NCBI GenBank assembly: GCA_015489295.1 | Contig: WGAB01000227.1 | Span: 1 to 6,471 of the forward strand | Origin: Caldifarciminota bacterium | Lineage (GTDB): Bacteria > WOR-3 > Hydrothermia > WGAB01 | Length of the DNA: 6,471 bases | Direction: 5' to 3' | Part shown: piece after piece, positions 1-5,867 of the stretch | How positions within the stretch are numbered: position 1 is the first letter of the stretch | Layout: each line of letters begins with the position of its first letter | Notes under the pieces: generated by a model | Database searches by the model: none | What the model was told of the DNA's origin: nothing | The model's input: the letters and a program-made list of their open reading frames with translations, nothing else | Made by a program: the position numbers and the translations under genes

Positions 1-1
1 C

Positions 2-769
2 ACGGATTCCACCCATGTGAGCGAGGCCGGGCGCCGGGTGGCCCGGGAGTACCTGCGGGAGCACGATCTTTTGCTCCTGTTTCACCCCCGGGCATGGTCG
101 GCCGAGGGCGCCCACGAGTGCATCCGTCCGGCCCGGCCCCTGGACGCCGAGGCCGTGGCTGCCATGCTGAACGAGGGGGTGCTCACCCTGGAACACCCCC
201 GCGATGCCCTGCGGCTCTATCGGCTCATCTTCCAGCGGTTCCTGGCGTCCCAGAGCGCCGAAACCCGGGTGGCCTACGCCCGGGTGCGGCTGATCCTCCC
301 CGACACCCAAACCGAAACCGAGGTGCCGGAACGCATCCTGGAAGAGGGATTCCTGCACTTCTGGCCCCTGAAAACCGTGAGGGTAGATCCCGAGGCTCCC
401 CTCCAGGTGGTGGGCCTGCGGAGTGCGCCAGGCGCCGTGCCCTTCACCCAGGGCACCCTCATCGCGGAGATGAAGCGCCGGGGCATCGGCCGGCCGTCCA
501 CCTATGCTAAGATCGTGCAAACCCTCCTGGACCGCCGGTATGTGGTGGAACGCAAGGGCTTTTTGTATCCCACCCGCCTGGGCTTTCGGGTGTATGCCTA
601 CCTGCGCCGACGGTTCCCCCTGTACACCAGCGAAGAGTTCACCCGCCTGCTGGAGGAACGCATGGACCAGGTGGAAGCCGGCACCCAGGACCCCGTGCAG
701 GTGCTCTGGGACCTGGTCCAGGCCGATCGGCTTCGCCTCCCCGGCCTACCTGTCAAAACCCGACCTTGA
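2..769 (+). CDS. rgy: Reverse gyrase, C-terminal topoisomerase part (5' end outside window)
   Basis: Reverse gyrase uses ATP to introduce positive supercoils into DNA, through a helicase-like half fused to a type IA topoisomerase half. Only the last 255 residues are visible. The frame is open to the left edge and begins TDSTHVS, which continues the type IA active-site motif YxRTDS, so the catalytic tyrosine should lie about three codons outside the window. Further landmarks in visible numbering are GAHECIRPARP (36-46), LYRLIFQRFLASQ (72-84) and MKRRGIGRPSTYAKI (157-171). These wordings fit reverse gyrase better than bacterial topoisomerase I. About 255 residues after the active tyrosine also matches the family, and no zinc-finger tail of the topoisomerase I kind follows. 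The GTG at 17 is an internal valine, not the start. The gene ends TGA at 767-769, overlapping the next gene. An unusual topoisomerase I is the only real alternative, since the helicase half is not visible. Confidence 0.9.
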   Translation, partial: TDSTHVSEAGRRVAREYLREHDLLLLFHPRAWSAEGAHECIRPARPLDAEAVAAMLNEGVLTLEHPRDALRLYRLIFQRFLASQSAETRVAYARVRLILPDTQTETEVPERILEEGFLHFWPLKTVRVDPEAPLQVVGLRSAPGAVPFTQGTLIAEMKRRGIGRPSTYAKIVQTLLDRRYVVERKGFLYPTRLGFRVYAYLRRRFPLYTSEEFTRLLEERMDQVEAGTQDPVQVLWDLVQADRLRLPGLPVKTRP

Positions 770-1881
770 CGCACGAACGTTCGATCCACCGGCCGGAGGT
801 GCACCGGCAATGGATCCGCCGGCACCTCACCGAAACAGGTGGCATCCTGGCCTCCGTTGCCTACCGGCCCTACCGGCGGGTGTGGCTGCGGGACCATGCC
901 CTGGTGGCCCGGGCCCTGCTGAGGTGGCGTTTCTGGCCCGAGGTGAACCAGGCTCTCCGCTTTACGCAGCGCATCCTCGAGCAGGAGGCGCCGCGGATGG
1001 AACGCGCCGCCCGGCTGCCTCGCGGGCATCCCCAGGCCCTCCACGACACGTTTCACCCCCGGGCCCGGTACCGGCCCGACGGCACCCCCTTCCACGAACC
1101 CTGGGCCGAACGCCAGTACGATGGCATCGCCCTGAATCTCTGGCTCGTGGCCGAAGTGGTCGATCTCACCGGCCGGTGGCCGGTATCCCGCGAAGTCGTG
1201 GAAATCGCCCTGCGGTACCTCGCCCGCTTCTGGCACGAACCCTGCGCCGGCCCCTGGGAAATGTACCCCGAAGCCCTGCATGCCTGGACCCTTGGCGCCA
1301 TTTACCGGGCCTTTGAGGCCACTGCCCCTGAATTTCCCTGGACCCGACCGCTGGCCCAGGAGATCCGCCGGGAACTGGAAACCCGGTTCCTGCTCCAGGG
1401 GCTTCCCCGGAAAATGCGGTACCCCCAGGCCCCACAGGCCCTCGGCTGGGACGCCGCCGGACTTCAGCTGTTCCTGGACTTCGGGGTGTGGCCGCCCGAT
1501 CACCCCCACGCCTCAAGGTTCCTGGCCCTGCTGGACCGCTGGCTCTCCCCCGACGGCCTCGGGCTCCGCCGGTTCGTGGTGCCGGAAATCGGCGTGCGGG
1601 ATGCCTACTTCGGGGGCAGGGTCTGGGTGATCACGTCGGTTTGGGCGGCCCGCCTGGCCCTACGCCAGGGCAATCCGAAACGGGCCCAGGCCCTGCTCTC
1701 CTCCCTGCCGGAGGGTCCTTTGCCGGAACAGGTACCCGGTACCGCCTGGGACCCCGCGGGCCGCTTTTACTGGCAGTGGAAAAGCCTTCGGGAAAACCGG
1801 GGCGAGCCTGGTCCCGCTCGCCCTCTCGCCTGGAGTCACGCCGCCCTCCTTCACCTGCTCTACGACCTCGCCAGGGCGTAA
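766..1881 (+). CDS. GH15-type (glucoamylase/trehalase-like) glycosidase, compact
   Basis: This is a predicted alpha-glycosidase of the glycoside hydrolase 15 fold, an (alpha/alpha)6 barrel that inverts configuration at alpha-glucosidic bonds. Visible signatures are VWLRDHALVA (R42/D43, matching the -1 subsite Arg-Asp of glucoamylases), QYDG (117-120), PWEMYPEALHAWT (W164, E165 as probable general acid), LPEQV (319-323, E321 as probable general base) and PLAWSHAALL near the end (353-362). The protein has 371 residues, whereas bacterial and archaeal GH15 enzymes usually have about 600-680 with an N-terminal beta-sandwich. Here almost only the barrel is present. It has 20 tryptophans and 47 arginines against 3 lysines. 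No signal peptide is visible, so it is probably cytoplasmic. The TTG start overlaps the reverse gyrase stop by 4 bases and has no clear Shine-Dalgarno, which suggests translational coupling. The substrate (maltooligosaccharide, trehalose, glycogen or dextran) cannot be told from sequence. Confidence 0.82.
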   Translation: MTHERSIHRPEVHRQWIRRHLTETGGILASVAYRPYRRVWLRDHALVARALLRWRFWPEVNQALRFTQRILEQEAPRMERAARLPRGHPQALHDTFHPRARYRPDGTPFHEPWAERQYDGIALNLWLVAEVVDLTGRWPVSREVVEIALRYLARFWHEPCAGPWEMYPEALHAWTLGAIYRAFEATAPEFPWTRPLAQEIRRELETRFLLQGLPRKMRYPQAPQALGWDAAGLQLFLDFGVWPPDHPHASRFLALLDRWLSPDGLGLRRFVVPEIGVRDAYFGGRVWVITSVWAARLALRQGNPKRAQALLSSLPEGPLPEQVPGTAWDPAGRFYWQWKSLRENRGEPGPARPLAWSHAALLHLLYDLARA

Positions 1882-1884
1882 CCC

Positions 1885-2637
1885 TTATCCCTGGTTTGCA
1901 CGGAGCAGGCGGACCAGCTGCGGCAGCACCCGGCCAGCGGGCTCGTGCAACGAAACTTCGGCAAAGGGTGTTAACAGGGTGGCCTCGAGATTGACCTCAA
2001 TGAGCTGGCCCCCGTGGTTCTTCACTTCATAGGGCAAAGCCGCCGCCGGATACACCACGGCGGAGGTGCCGATCACCAGCGCGGTATCCGCCTGTTGTGC
2101 CGCTGCGAAGGCCTGCCGTAAAGCCTCCTCCGGCAGGGTTTCGCCGAAGAACACGACGCCGGGCCTGAGGAGGCCGCCGCACTGCGGGCAGGCCGGCGGC
2201 AGCGCCTCCTCTGGATAGGTGGCCTCGTGGTACCGCTCAAAGCCGCACCGGGTACACATCTCCCGAAAGATGTTGCCGTGGAGTTCCACCAACCGCCGGG
2301 AACCCGCCCGCCGGTGCAGGCCGTCCACATTCTGGGTGACCAGCAGAAACCGGCCGCCTAAGTGCTGCTCCAGATGCACCAGGGCCTCGTGGCCGGGGTT
2401 CGGACGGGCCTTCAGGACAAGACCCCGGCGCCAGTTGTACCATTGCCACACCAGCCGCGGATTGCGGGCCAGGGCCTCGGGCGTGGCGAGGTCCTGCGGA
2501 TCGTAGCGGTTCCAGAGGCCGTCCTTGCCCCGAAAGGTGGGAATGCCGCTTTCCGCCGAGATGCCGGCGCCCGTGAGCACCAGGAGGAACCGGGTGCAGC
2601 GCAGCAGCTCCGCCGCCTGCTCCACCGGTGAGGTCAT
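1885..2637 (-). CDS. cobB: NAD-dependent protein deacylase, class III sirtuin (SIRT5/CobB type)
   Basis: Sirtuins remove acyl groups from lysine side chains using NAD+, releasing nicotinamide and O-acyl-ADP-ribose. This 250-residue protein is a complete single-domain sirtuin. It shows the NAD-binding GAGISAESGIPTFRG (23-37), TQNVDGLH (101-108), the catalytic histidine H120 in ELHGN, four zinc cysteines (C128, C131, C150, C153), VVFFGE (161-166) and GTSAVVYPA (190-198). The WYNWRR stretch places Y67 and R70 in the Tyr-x-x-Arg arrangement that binds the acidic chain of succinyl- or malonyl-lysine in SIRT5 and CobB, so desuccinylase/demalonylase activity is likely in addition to deacetylation. 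The ATG at 2637 is the first plausible start 11 bases after the symporter stop, but no good Shine-Dalgarno precedes it, so translation may rely on coupling. It is last in the minus-strand block. The open frame continues upstream to about 3852 only as a shadow of the symporter gene. Confidence 0.93.
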   Translation of the reverse strand: MTSPVEQAAELLRCTRFLLVLTGAGISAESGIPTFRGKDGLWNRYDPQDLATPEALARNPRLVWQWYNWRRGLVLKARPNPGHEALVHLEQHLGGRFLLVTQNVDGLHRRAGSRRLVELHGNIFREMCTRCGFERYHEATYPEEALPPACPQCGGLLRPGVVFFGETLPEEALRQAFAAAQQADTALVIGTSAVVYPAAALPYEVKNHGGQLIEVNLEATLLTPFAEVSLHEPAGRVLPQLVRLLRANQG

Positions 2638-2648
2638 GGGATACGAAT

Positions 2649-4085
2649 TCAGGCCTGTTCCGGGGCCGGCGGCCGGGTGACCAGGCTCACGAGCCACACG
2701 GCCAGCAAGCTGGCCAGGAACGCCGGCACCAGTTCGTACACGATGGCCTTCAGGGCCGGCACATTGTACCAGATCAGGGTGACCACGGTGCCGGTGATGA
2801 GCCCGGCCAGCACCCCGGCGCGGGTGGTGCGTTTCCACCACAGGGAAAGCAGGATGGCAGGCCCGAAACTGGCGCCCAGTCCGGCCCAGGCATACAGCAC
2901 GAGCCAGTAAATCAACTGCTTGGCGTAAATGGCCAGCACTAAGGCCAGCAGAGTGACCACCACGGTGACCACCCGCGAGAGCACCACCAGGGTCTGCTGC
3001 GCGGCTTCGCTGTTGAACAGTTTCCGGTAAATGTCCTCCACCACGGCCGAGGTGACCACGAGCAACTGGGAGTCGGCGGTGGACATCATGGCCGCGATGG
3101 CGCCGGAGATCACGATGCCCGCGAACCAGCCGGGGAAGAGCACCCGGGCCAGGTGGGGCATGAGGTGTTCGGGATCGGCCACGCCGTGGGGCCCCAGGTA
3201 CGCCACGCCCACAATGCCGATAAGGGCGGCGCCCCAGTAGGCCAGGAGCACCCAGAGCATGGCCACCAGCACGCCGCGCCGGATCTCCCGGGGCGATTTG
3301 ATGGCCATGTACCGCACCAGCAGGTGCGGCTGCCCCATGTAGCCCAGGCCGATGCCCAGGCTTCCGATCACGAGGCCCAGGATCAGCGCCCGGCCGGTTT
3401 GGCCGCCGCCGATGTCCAGAAGCGCCGGGTTCAGATTCTGGAGGTTCTGCACCACGGTGTGCCAGCCCCCGGCCTCCATGATCCCCAAAATGGGCAGCAC
3501 CACGGCCACGAACACCATCAGGAGCCCCTGCACCAGGTCGGTCCACACCACGGCCAGGAAGCCGCCCATGAAGGTGTAGAACATCACGACGGCGGCCCCC
3601 AGGATCATGCCGGTGCGGGGGTCCAGGCCGAAGGTGGCGTCCAGCACCTTGCCGGCGCCGATGAACTGGGCCCCCAGGTACACGGTGTAGAACACCAGGA
3701 TGATGAGGGTGGCCACGATACGGAGCACATGGCTTGTGTCCTGGAACCGGGCTTCCAGGTAGTCCGGGATCGTGAGGGCCCCGAACCGGCCGGTTTGCAC
3801 CCGCAGGCGTTTGGCGATCAGGGTCCAGGTCAGGAAGATGCCGGCGGCGCACCCGATCACGGTCCAGTAGGCCGAGAAGCCGCTGACGAAGGCGAGGCCG
3901 GGCAGGCCCAGCAGGAACCAGGCGCTTTCGCCGGAGGCCCGTTCGGAGAAGGCGATGAGCATGGCGCCCAGGCGGCGGCCGCCCAGCAGGAAGTCGTCCA
4001 GGGTGCCCATGAACCGGTAGGTGACGAACCCGATGATGAGCACCACCACGAGATAGCCGATCAGGCCGGCGAGGATGCTATTCAT
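2649..4085 (-). CDS. Sodium:solute symporter (SSS family, PutP-like)
   Basis: This is a predicted inner-membrane sodium-coupled uptake carrier of the SSS family (LeuT fold, about 13 membrane helices, 478 residues, normal for the family). PutP-like landmarks are FSERASGESAWFLLGLPG in the second helix (46-63), YTFMGGFLAVVWTDLVQ (170-186), GYMGQPHLLVRYMA (248-261) and the eighth-helix ISGAIAAMMSTADSQLLV (326-343), where S335/T336 match the sodium-ligand Ser-Thr pair of PutP. In the second helix the PutP sodium-site aspartate (D55 in the E. coli protein) is replaced: ASDMSG there reads ASGESA here. The substrate is therefore uncertain; proline, another amino acid or a short carboxylate are possible. 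The ATG at 4085 lies inside the end of a small membrane-peptide gene and has a strong AGGAGG site 8 bases upstream. The sirtuin gene follows after 11 bases. The protein ends in a short proline-containing cytoplasmic tail. Confidence 0.93.
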   Translation of the reverse strand: MNSILAGLIGYLVVVLIIGFVTYRFMGTLDDFLLGGRRLGAMLIAFSERASGESAWFLLGLPGLAFVSGFSAYWTVIGCAAGIFLTWTLIAKRLRVQTGRFGALTIPDYLEARFQDTSHVLRIVATLIILVFYTVYLGAQFIGAGKVLDATFGLDPRTGMILGAAVVMFYTFMGGFLAVVWTDLVQGLLMVFVAVVLPILGIMEAGGWHTVVQNLQNLNPALLDIGGGQTGRALILGLVIGSLGIGLGYMGQPHLLVRYMAIKSPREIRRGVLVAMLWVLLAYWGAALIGIVGVAYLGPHGVADPEHLMPHLARVLFPGWFAGIVISGAIAAMMSTADSQLLVVTSAVVEDIYRKLFNSEAAQQTLVVLSRVVTVVVTLLALVLAIYAKQLIYWLVLYAWAGLGASFGPAILLSLWWKRTTRAGVLAGLITGTVVTLIWYNVPALKAIVYELVPAFLASLLAVWLVSLVTRPPAPEQA

Positions 4086-4182
4086 GGGCCTCCCCTCCTC
4101 CCTCCAGCCAGTAGTAGACTACGGTGAGAACCAGGAAGAACACCCAGGTTCCCACCACCCAGAACCAGGTCCAGAAGGACAT
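4078..4182 (-). CDS. Small single-span, Trp-rich membrane peptide upstream of symporter
   Basis: This short reading frame of 34 codons starts ATG at 4180-4182 and stops TAG at 4078-4080. The peptide begins MSFWTWFWVVG, continues as an uninterrupted hydrophobic stretch to about residue 26 (one membrane helix with five tryptophans and two tyrosines) and ends in a short Gly/Glu-rich hydrophilic tail. GGAGGG lies 5 bases before the ATG, and the stop overlaps the symporter ATG by 8 bases, so both genes should be translated together. Some SSS transporters are encoded next to small membrane partners (for example YjcH/DUF485 beside ActP, and very short symporter accessory proteins). This peptide is much smaller than YjcH, and I do not recognise its sequence. 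Its role as a symporter subunit or stability factor is inferred from position, coupling and topology. It could instead be mainly a leader peptide that delivers ribosomes to the symporter start. Confidence 0.75.
   Translation of the reverse strand: MSFWTWFWVVGTWVFFLVLTVVYYWLEGGGEAHE
4094..4099 (-). promoter_or_regulatory. Shine-Dalgarno site for the symporter, inside the small peptide gene
   Basis: AGGAGG on the minus strand, 8 bases before the symporter ATG at 4085, within a purine run of G-blocks at 4089-4105. The same bases encode the Glu/Gly tail of the small peptide, so one sequence serves both as coding region and ribosome binding site. Confidence 0.7.
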
Positions 4183-4187
4183 GGCAG

Positions 4188-4193
4188 CCCTCC
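4188..4193 (-). promoter_or_regulatory. Shine-Dalgarno site for the small membrane peptide
   Basis: GGAGGG on the minus strand, 5 bases before the ATG at 4180-4182. It lies in the 27-base gap after the flavoprotein gene and is a main reason to believe the 34-codon frame is translated. Confidence 0.65.
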
Positions 4194-4209
4194 GGTTTTG
4201 AGCGGGTGG

Positions 4210-5166
4210 CTACTTCAGGCGAAGGTCCTCGTAGGCAGCCAGTGCCGCCACCGCGCCCTGCCCCACGGCCACGGCGATCTGGGCGAAGTTGCCCGACACG
4301 ATGTCGCCTGCCGCGTACACCCGGGGCAGGTTCGTGCGCTGGTACCGGTCGGCGATCACATAGCCCTTTTCGTCGGTCTTGACCCCGAGCTTCTGGGCCA
4401 CCTCGGTTTGGGGCACGAGACCCACATAGATGAACACGCCGTCCACCGGCATCTCCTGCTCCTCGCCGGTGGCGCGGTTCTTGATCCGGATGGCCGTCAC
4501 CTTGGTGCCGTCGCCCAGGATCTCGGTGGCCATGTGGTTCATGAGGTACCGGATGCCGAGTTCCTCAATCTTCTTGCGGTACGAGTCCTCGCACATCCAG
4601 CGGTCCATGAACTCAATCACCGTGACCTCAGGGCTGATCTCCTTCATGGTGATGGCGGCGATGGCGCCGGAGTTGCCCCCGCCGATGATGGCCACCCGCT
4701 TGTCCTTGAAGATGTAGCCGTCGCAGGTGACGCAGTAGGACACGCCCTTGCCGTAGTACTCCTTTTCGCCCGGAATCCCCAGGTGTTTGTGGGTGGTGCC
4801 GGTGGCAAAGAGGATGGCATCGGCCAGGTACTCGCCCACCTCCGTGATCACCCGGTACTGCTCGCCCTCGGCCCGGACCTCTTTTACGGCCTCCATCTCG
4901 TGGATTTCGGCGTACTCCAGGGCGTGCTCCTTGAAGGTGCGGGCCAGGTCCGAGCCCTTGATGCTCTTAAACCCCAGGTAGTTTTCCACCAGCGGGTTCT
5001 CGTCCACCAGGCCCCCGGCGATGTTCTTTTCCAGCACCAGGGTTTTGAGGCCTGCCCGGGTGGCGTAGATGGCGGCCTCCAGGCCGGCGGGGCCGCCCCC
5101 GATCACGATGAAGTCGTACTTCTGGGGCTCTCCCTCGGTCTTCAAGTGCGGCACAAAGAGCGTCAT
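4210..5166 (-). CDS. trxB: Thioredoxin-reductase-like FAD/NAD(P) oxidoreductase, archaeal-like
   Basis: This 318-residue flavoprotein has the full thioredoxin reductase layout and length. It shows the FAD-binding VIGGGPAG (21-28), ATGTTHKHLG (121-130), the redox-active disulphide CVTC followed by Asp-Gly (C145, C148), the second dinucleotide fold GGGNSG (162-167) and the FAD-contacting AAGD (285-288). It should reduce thioredoxin or a glutaredoxin-like protein in the cytoplasm. At the end of the second strand of the nucleotide domain it reads VTVIEFMDRWMCED instead of the HRRxxxR that grips the NADPH phosphate in E. coli-type enzymes. This wording, and GGLVDENPLVENYLGFKSI (51-69), are close to what I remember of the Thermoplasma acidophilum enzyme, which is reported not to use NADPH efficiently. 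The electron donor is therefore open (NADH or another carrier). The ATG at 5166 has an excellent AAGGAGG site 7 bases upstream. The small peptide gene follows after 27 bases. Lysine exceeds arginine (22 to 14), unlike the genes to the left. Confidence 0.9.
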   Translation of the reverse strand: MTLFVPHLKTEGEPQKYDFIVIGGGPAGLEAAIYATRAGLKTLVLEKNIAGGLVDENPLVENYLGFKSIKGSDLARTFKEHALEYAEIHEMEAVKEVRAEGEQYRVITEVGEYLADAILFATGTTHKHLGIPGEKEYYGKGVSYCVTCDGYIFKDKRVAIIGGGNSGAIAAITMKEISPEVTVIEFMDRWMCEDSYRKKIEELGIRYLMNHMATEILGDGTKVTAIRIKNRATGEEQEMPVDGVFIYVGLVPQTEVAQKLGVKTDEKGYVIADRYQRTNLPRVYAAGDIVSGNFAQIAVAVGQGAVAALAAYEDLRLK

Positions 5167-5173
5167 GGTTCTG

Positions 5174-5180
5174 CCTCCTT
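5174..5180 (-). promoter_or_regulatory. Strong Shine-Dalgarno site for the flavoprotein gene
   Basis: AAGGAGG on the minus strand, 7 bases before the ATG at 5166. It is the best ribosome binding site in the window and fixes the start of the thioredoxin-reductase-like gene. Confidence 0.8.
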
Positions 5181-5206
5181 TTTCGGCTGGGTTCGGAAAG
5201 GGCTAA

Positions 5207-5235
5207 AGTATATCCCGTTTTGTCCGATTTCTCAG
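5207..5235 (-). promoter_or_regulatory. Candidate sigma70-type promoter for the trxB-peptide-symporter-sirtuin genes
   Basis: In the 65-base gap upstream of the flavoprotein gene, the minus strand reads TATACT at 5212-5207 (five of six matches to the -10 consensus). It is preceded at 17 bases by CTGAGA at 5235-5230 (four of six matches to the -35 consensus, overlapping the stop of the upstream membrane gene). Transcription would start near 5200, giving a leader of about 33 bases. This is the longest gap in the window and locally AT-richer than its surroundings. The match is suggestive only, and read-through from the upstream genes is equally possible. Confidence 0.38.
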
Positions 5236-5864
5236 AACCGCAACAGCCCCAGCCAGGTGCCCAGCAGGAAGTGCAACCGCCCGATCAACAGCGACACACG
5301 GGCCATCACCGTGTAGCCGAAGGACGCACCGAAGCCGATCATCAGGATCCAGATGCCCACGCGGCTGGTGGCGCCCAGCACCCCCTTGTGTTCCTTGGAA
5401 AAGAAGAAGTAGGTGAGCACCAGCAGCACGCCGAAGAAGATGAGCAGGGCGTTGAAGATGGCAAGCGCCGAGGGATAGGTATTCAGCGGGTTCAGCAGGG
5501 TGCCCTCCAGCTGCTTGTAGATGCTGGCCTGGAAGGTGGCCGGGATCGCAATGCCCGAGCCCGCACCCAGCAGGAAGGCGATGGGCCAGCGGATCAGGTA
5601 CGCGTACTTGGGCACGAAGATGGCGAAGTACAAGAGCCCCAGGAACAGCGGGAACAGGTACCACAGGTTGCCGTCCTTTACATGGGCGATGATGTTGGGG
5701 TACATGCCGTTGTGCCAGTACAGAGCCAGGTAGTAGCCCGCGGAGATGCCCACCAGCAGGTGCTCGGCGAACTTATACAGCGGGTTGTCCTTGTACAGGA
5801 ACGAGAAGATAAACAGCGACAGAATGGCCGCAACCCAAACCCAGGGATCCGTGGAAAGATGCAT
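5232..5864 (-). CDS. Polytopic membrane protein of unknown function
   Basis: This 210-residue integral membrane protein is of unknown function. Hydrophobic segments lie near residues 7-24, 34-51, 67-84, 91-109, 133-155 and 168-188, with a further weakly separated stretch at 190-208, giving six or seven spans. Notable stretches are FSFLYKDNPLYKFAEHLLVG (20-39) just after the first span, a polar Gln/Asn loop (112-130), a Lys-rich cytoplasmic loop (157-160) and GFGASFGYTVMARVSLLIGR (177-196). From memory, the first and last stretches look like a conserved hypothetical membrane family in several bacterial phyla, but I cannot name it. No transporter, enzyme or secretion motif is visible. The ATG at 5864 has AGGGAG 8 bases upstream, inside the end of the preceding gene, which stops 3 bases before this start. 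The two proteins are therefore probably made together and may form a complex. Confidence 0.85.
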   Translation of the reverse strand: MHLSTDPWVWVAAILSLFIFSFLYKDNPLYKFAEHLLVGISAGYYLALYWHNGMYPNIIAHVKDGNLWYLFPLFLGLLYFAIFVPKYAYLIRWPIAFLLGAGSGIAIPATFQASIYKQLEGTLLNPLNTYPSALAIFNALLIFFGVLLVLTYFFFSKEHKGVLGATSRVGIWILMIGFGASFGYTVMARVSLLIGRLHFLLGTWLGLLRF

Positions 5865-5867
5865 GGC

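Noticed and set aside
504..1316. Plus-strand frame (270 codons) overlapping the reverse gyrase/glycosidase junction
   Set aside because: It is a Pro/Arg/Ala-rich out-of-frame translation that overlaps both real genes. There is no sign of a frameshift, because both real frames are intact.
598..1509. Minus-strand frame (303 codons) opposite reverse gyrase and the glycosidase
   Set aside because: It is a Gly/Pro-rich translation without motifs, overlapping two well-supported plus-strand genes.
2638..3852. Upstream extension of the sirtuin frame by about 405 codons, suggesting a fusion protein
   Set aside because: The extension is the symporter gene read in another frame, rich in Arg, Gly, Pro and His. 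The sirtuin domain is complete from the ATG at 2637.
4089..4105. G-block run as a possible G-quadruplex element
   Set aside because: The runs are mostly of two to four Gs and are fully explained by the symporter ribosome binding site and the Gly/Glu codons of the small peptide. A structural role cannot be supported from sequence alone.
3153..4127. Long plus-strand open frame (324 codons) opposite the symporter gene
   Set aside because: Its translation is rich in His, Gly, Gln and Asp with no motif or hydrophobic pattern, as expected for the antisense of a GC-biased gene. The minus-strand symporter is unmistakable.
5167..5231. Terminator or riboswitch in the longest gap
   Set aside because: No stable stem with a T-run and no known riboswitch core is visible. 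The 65 bases are accounted for by a ribosome binding site and a possible promoter.
4075..5316. Long plus-strand open frame (413 codons) opposite the flavoprotein gene
   Set aside because: It runs across several real minus-strand genes and their gaps, has a low-complexity His/Val/Leu/Gly composition and no recognisable domain. It is a codon-bias shadow.
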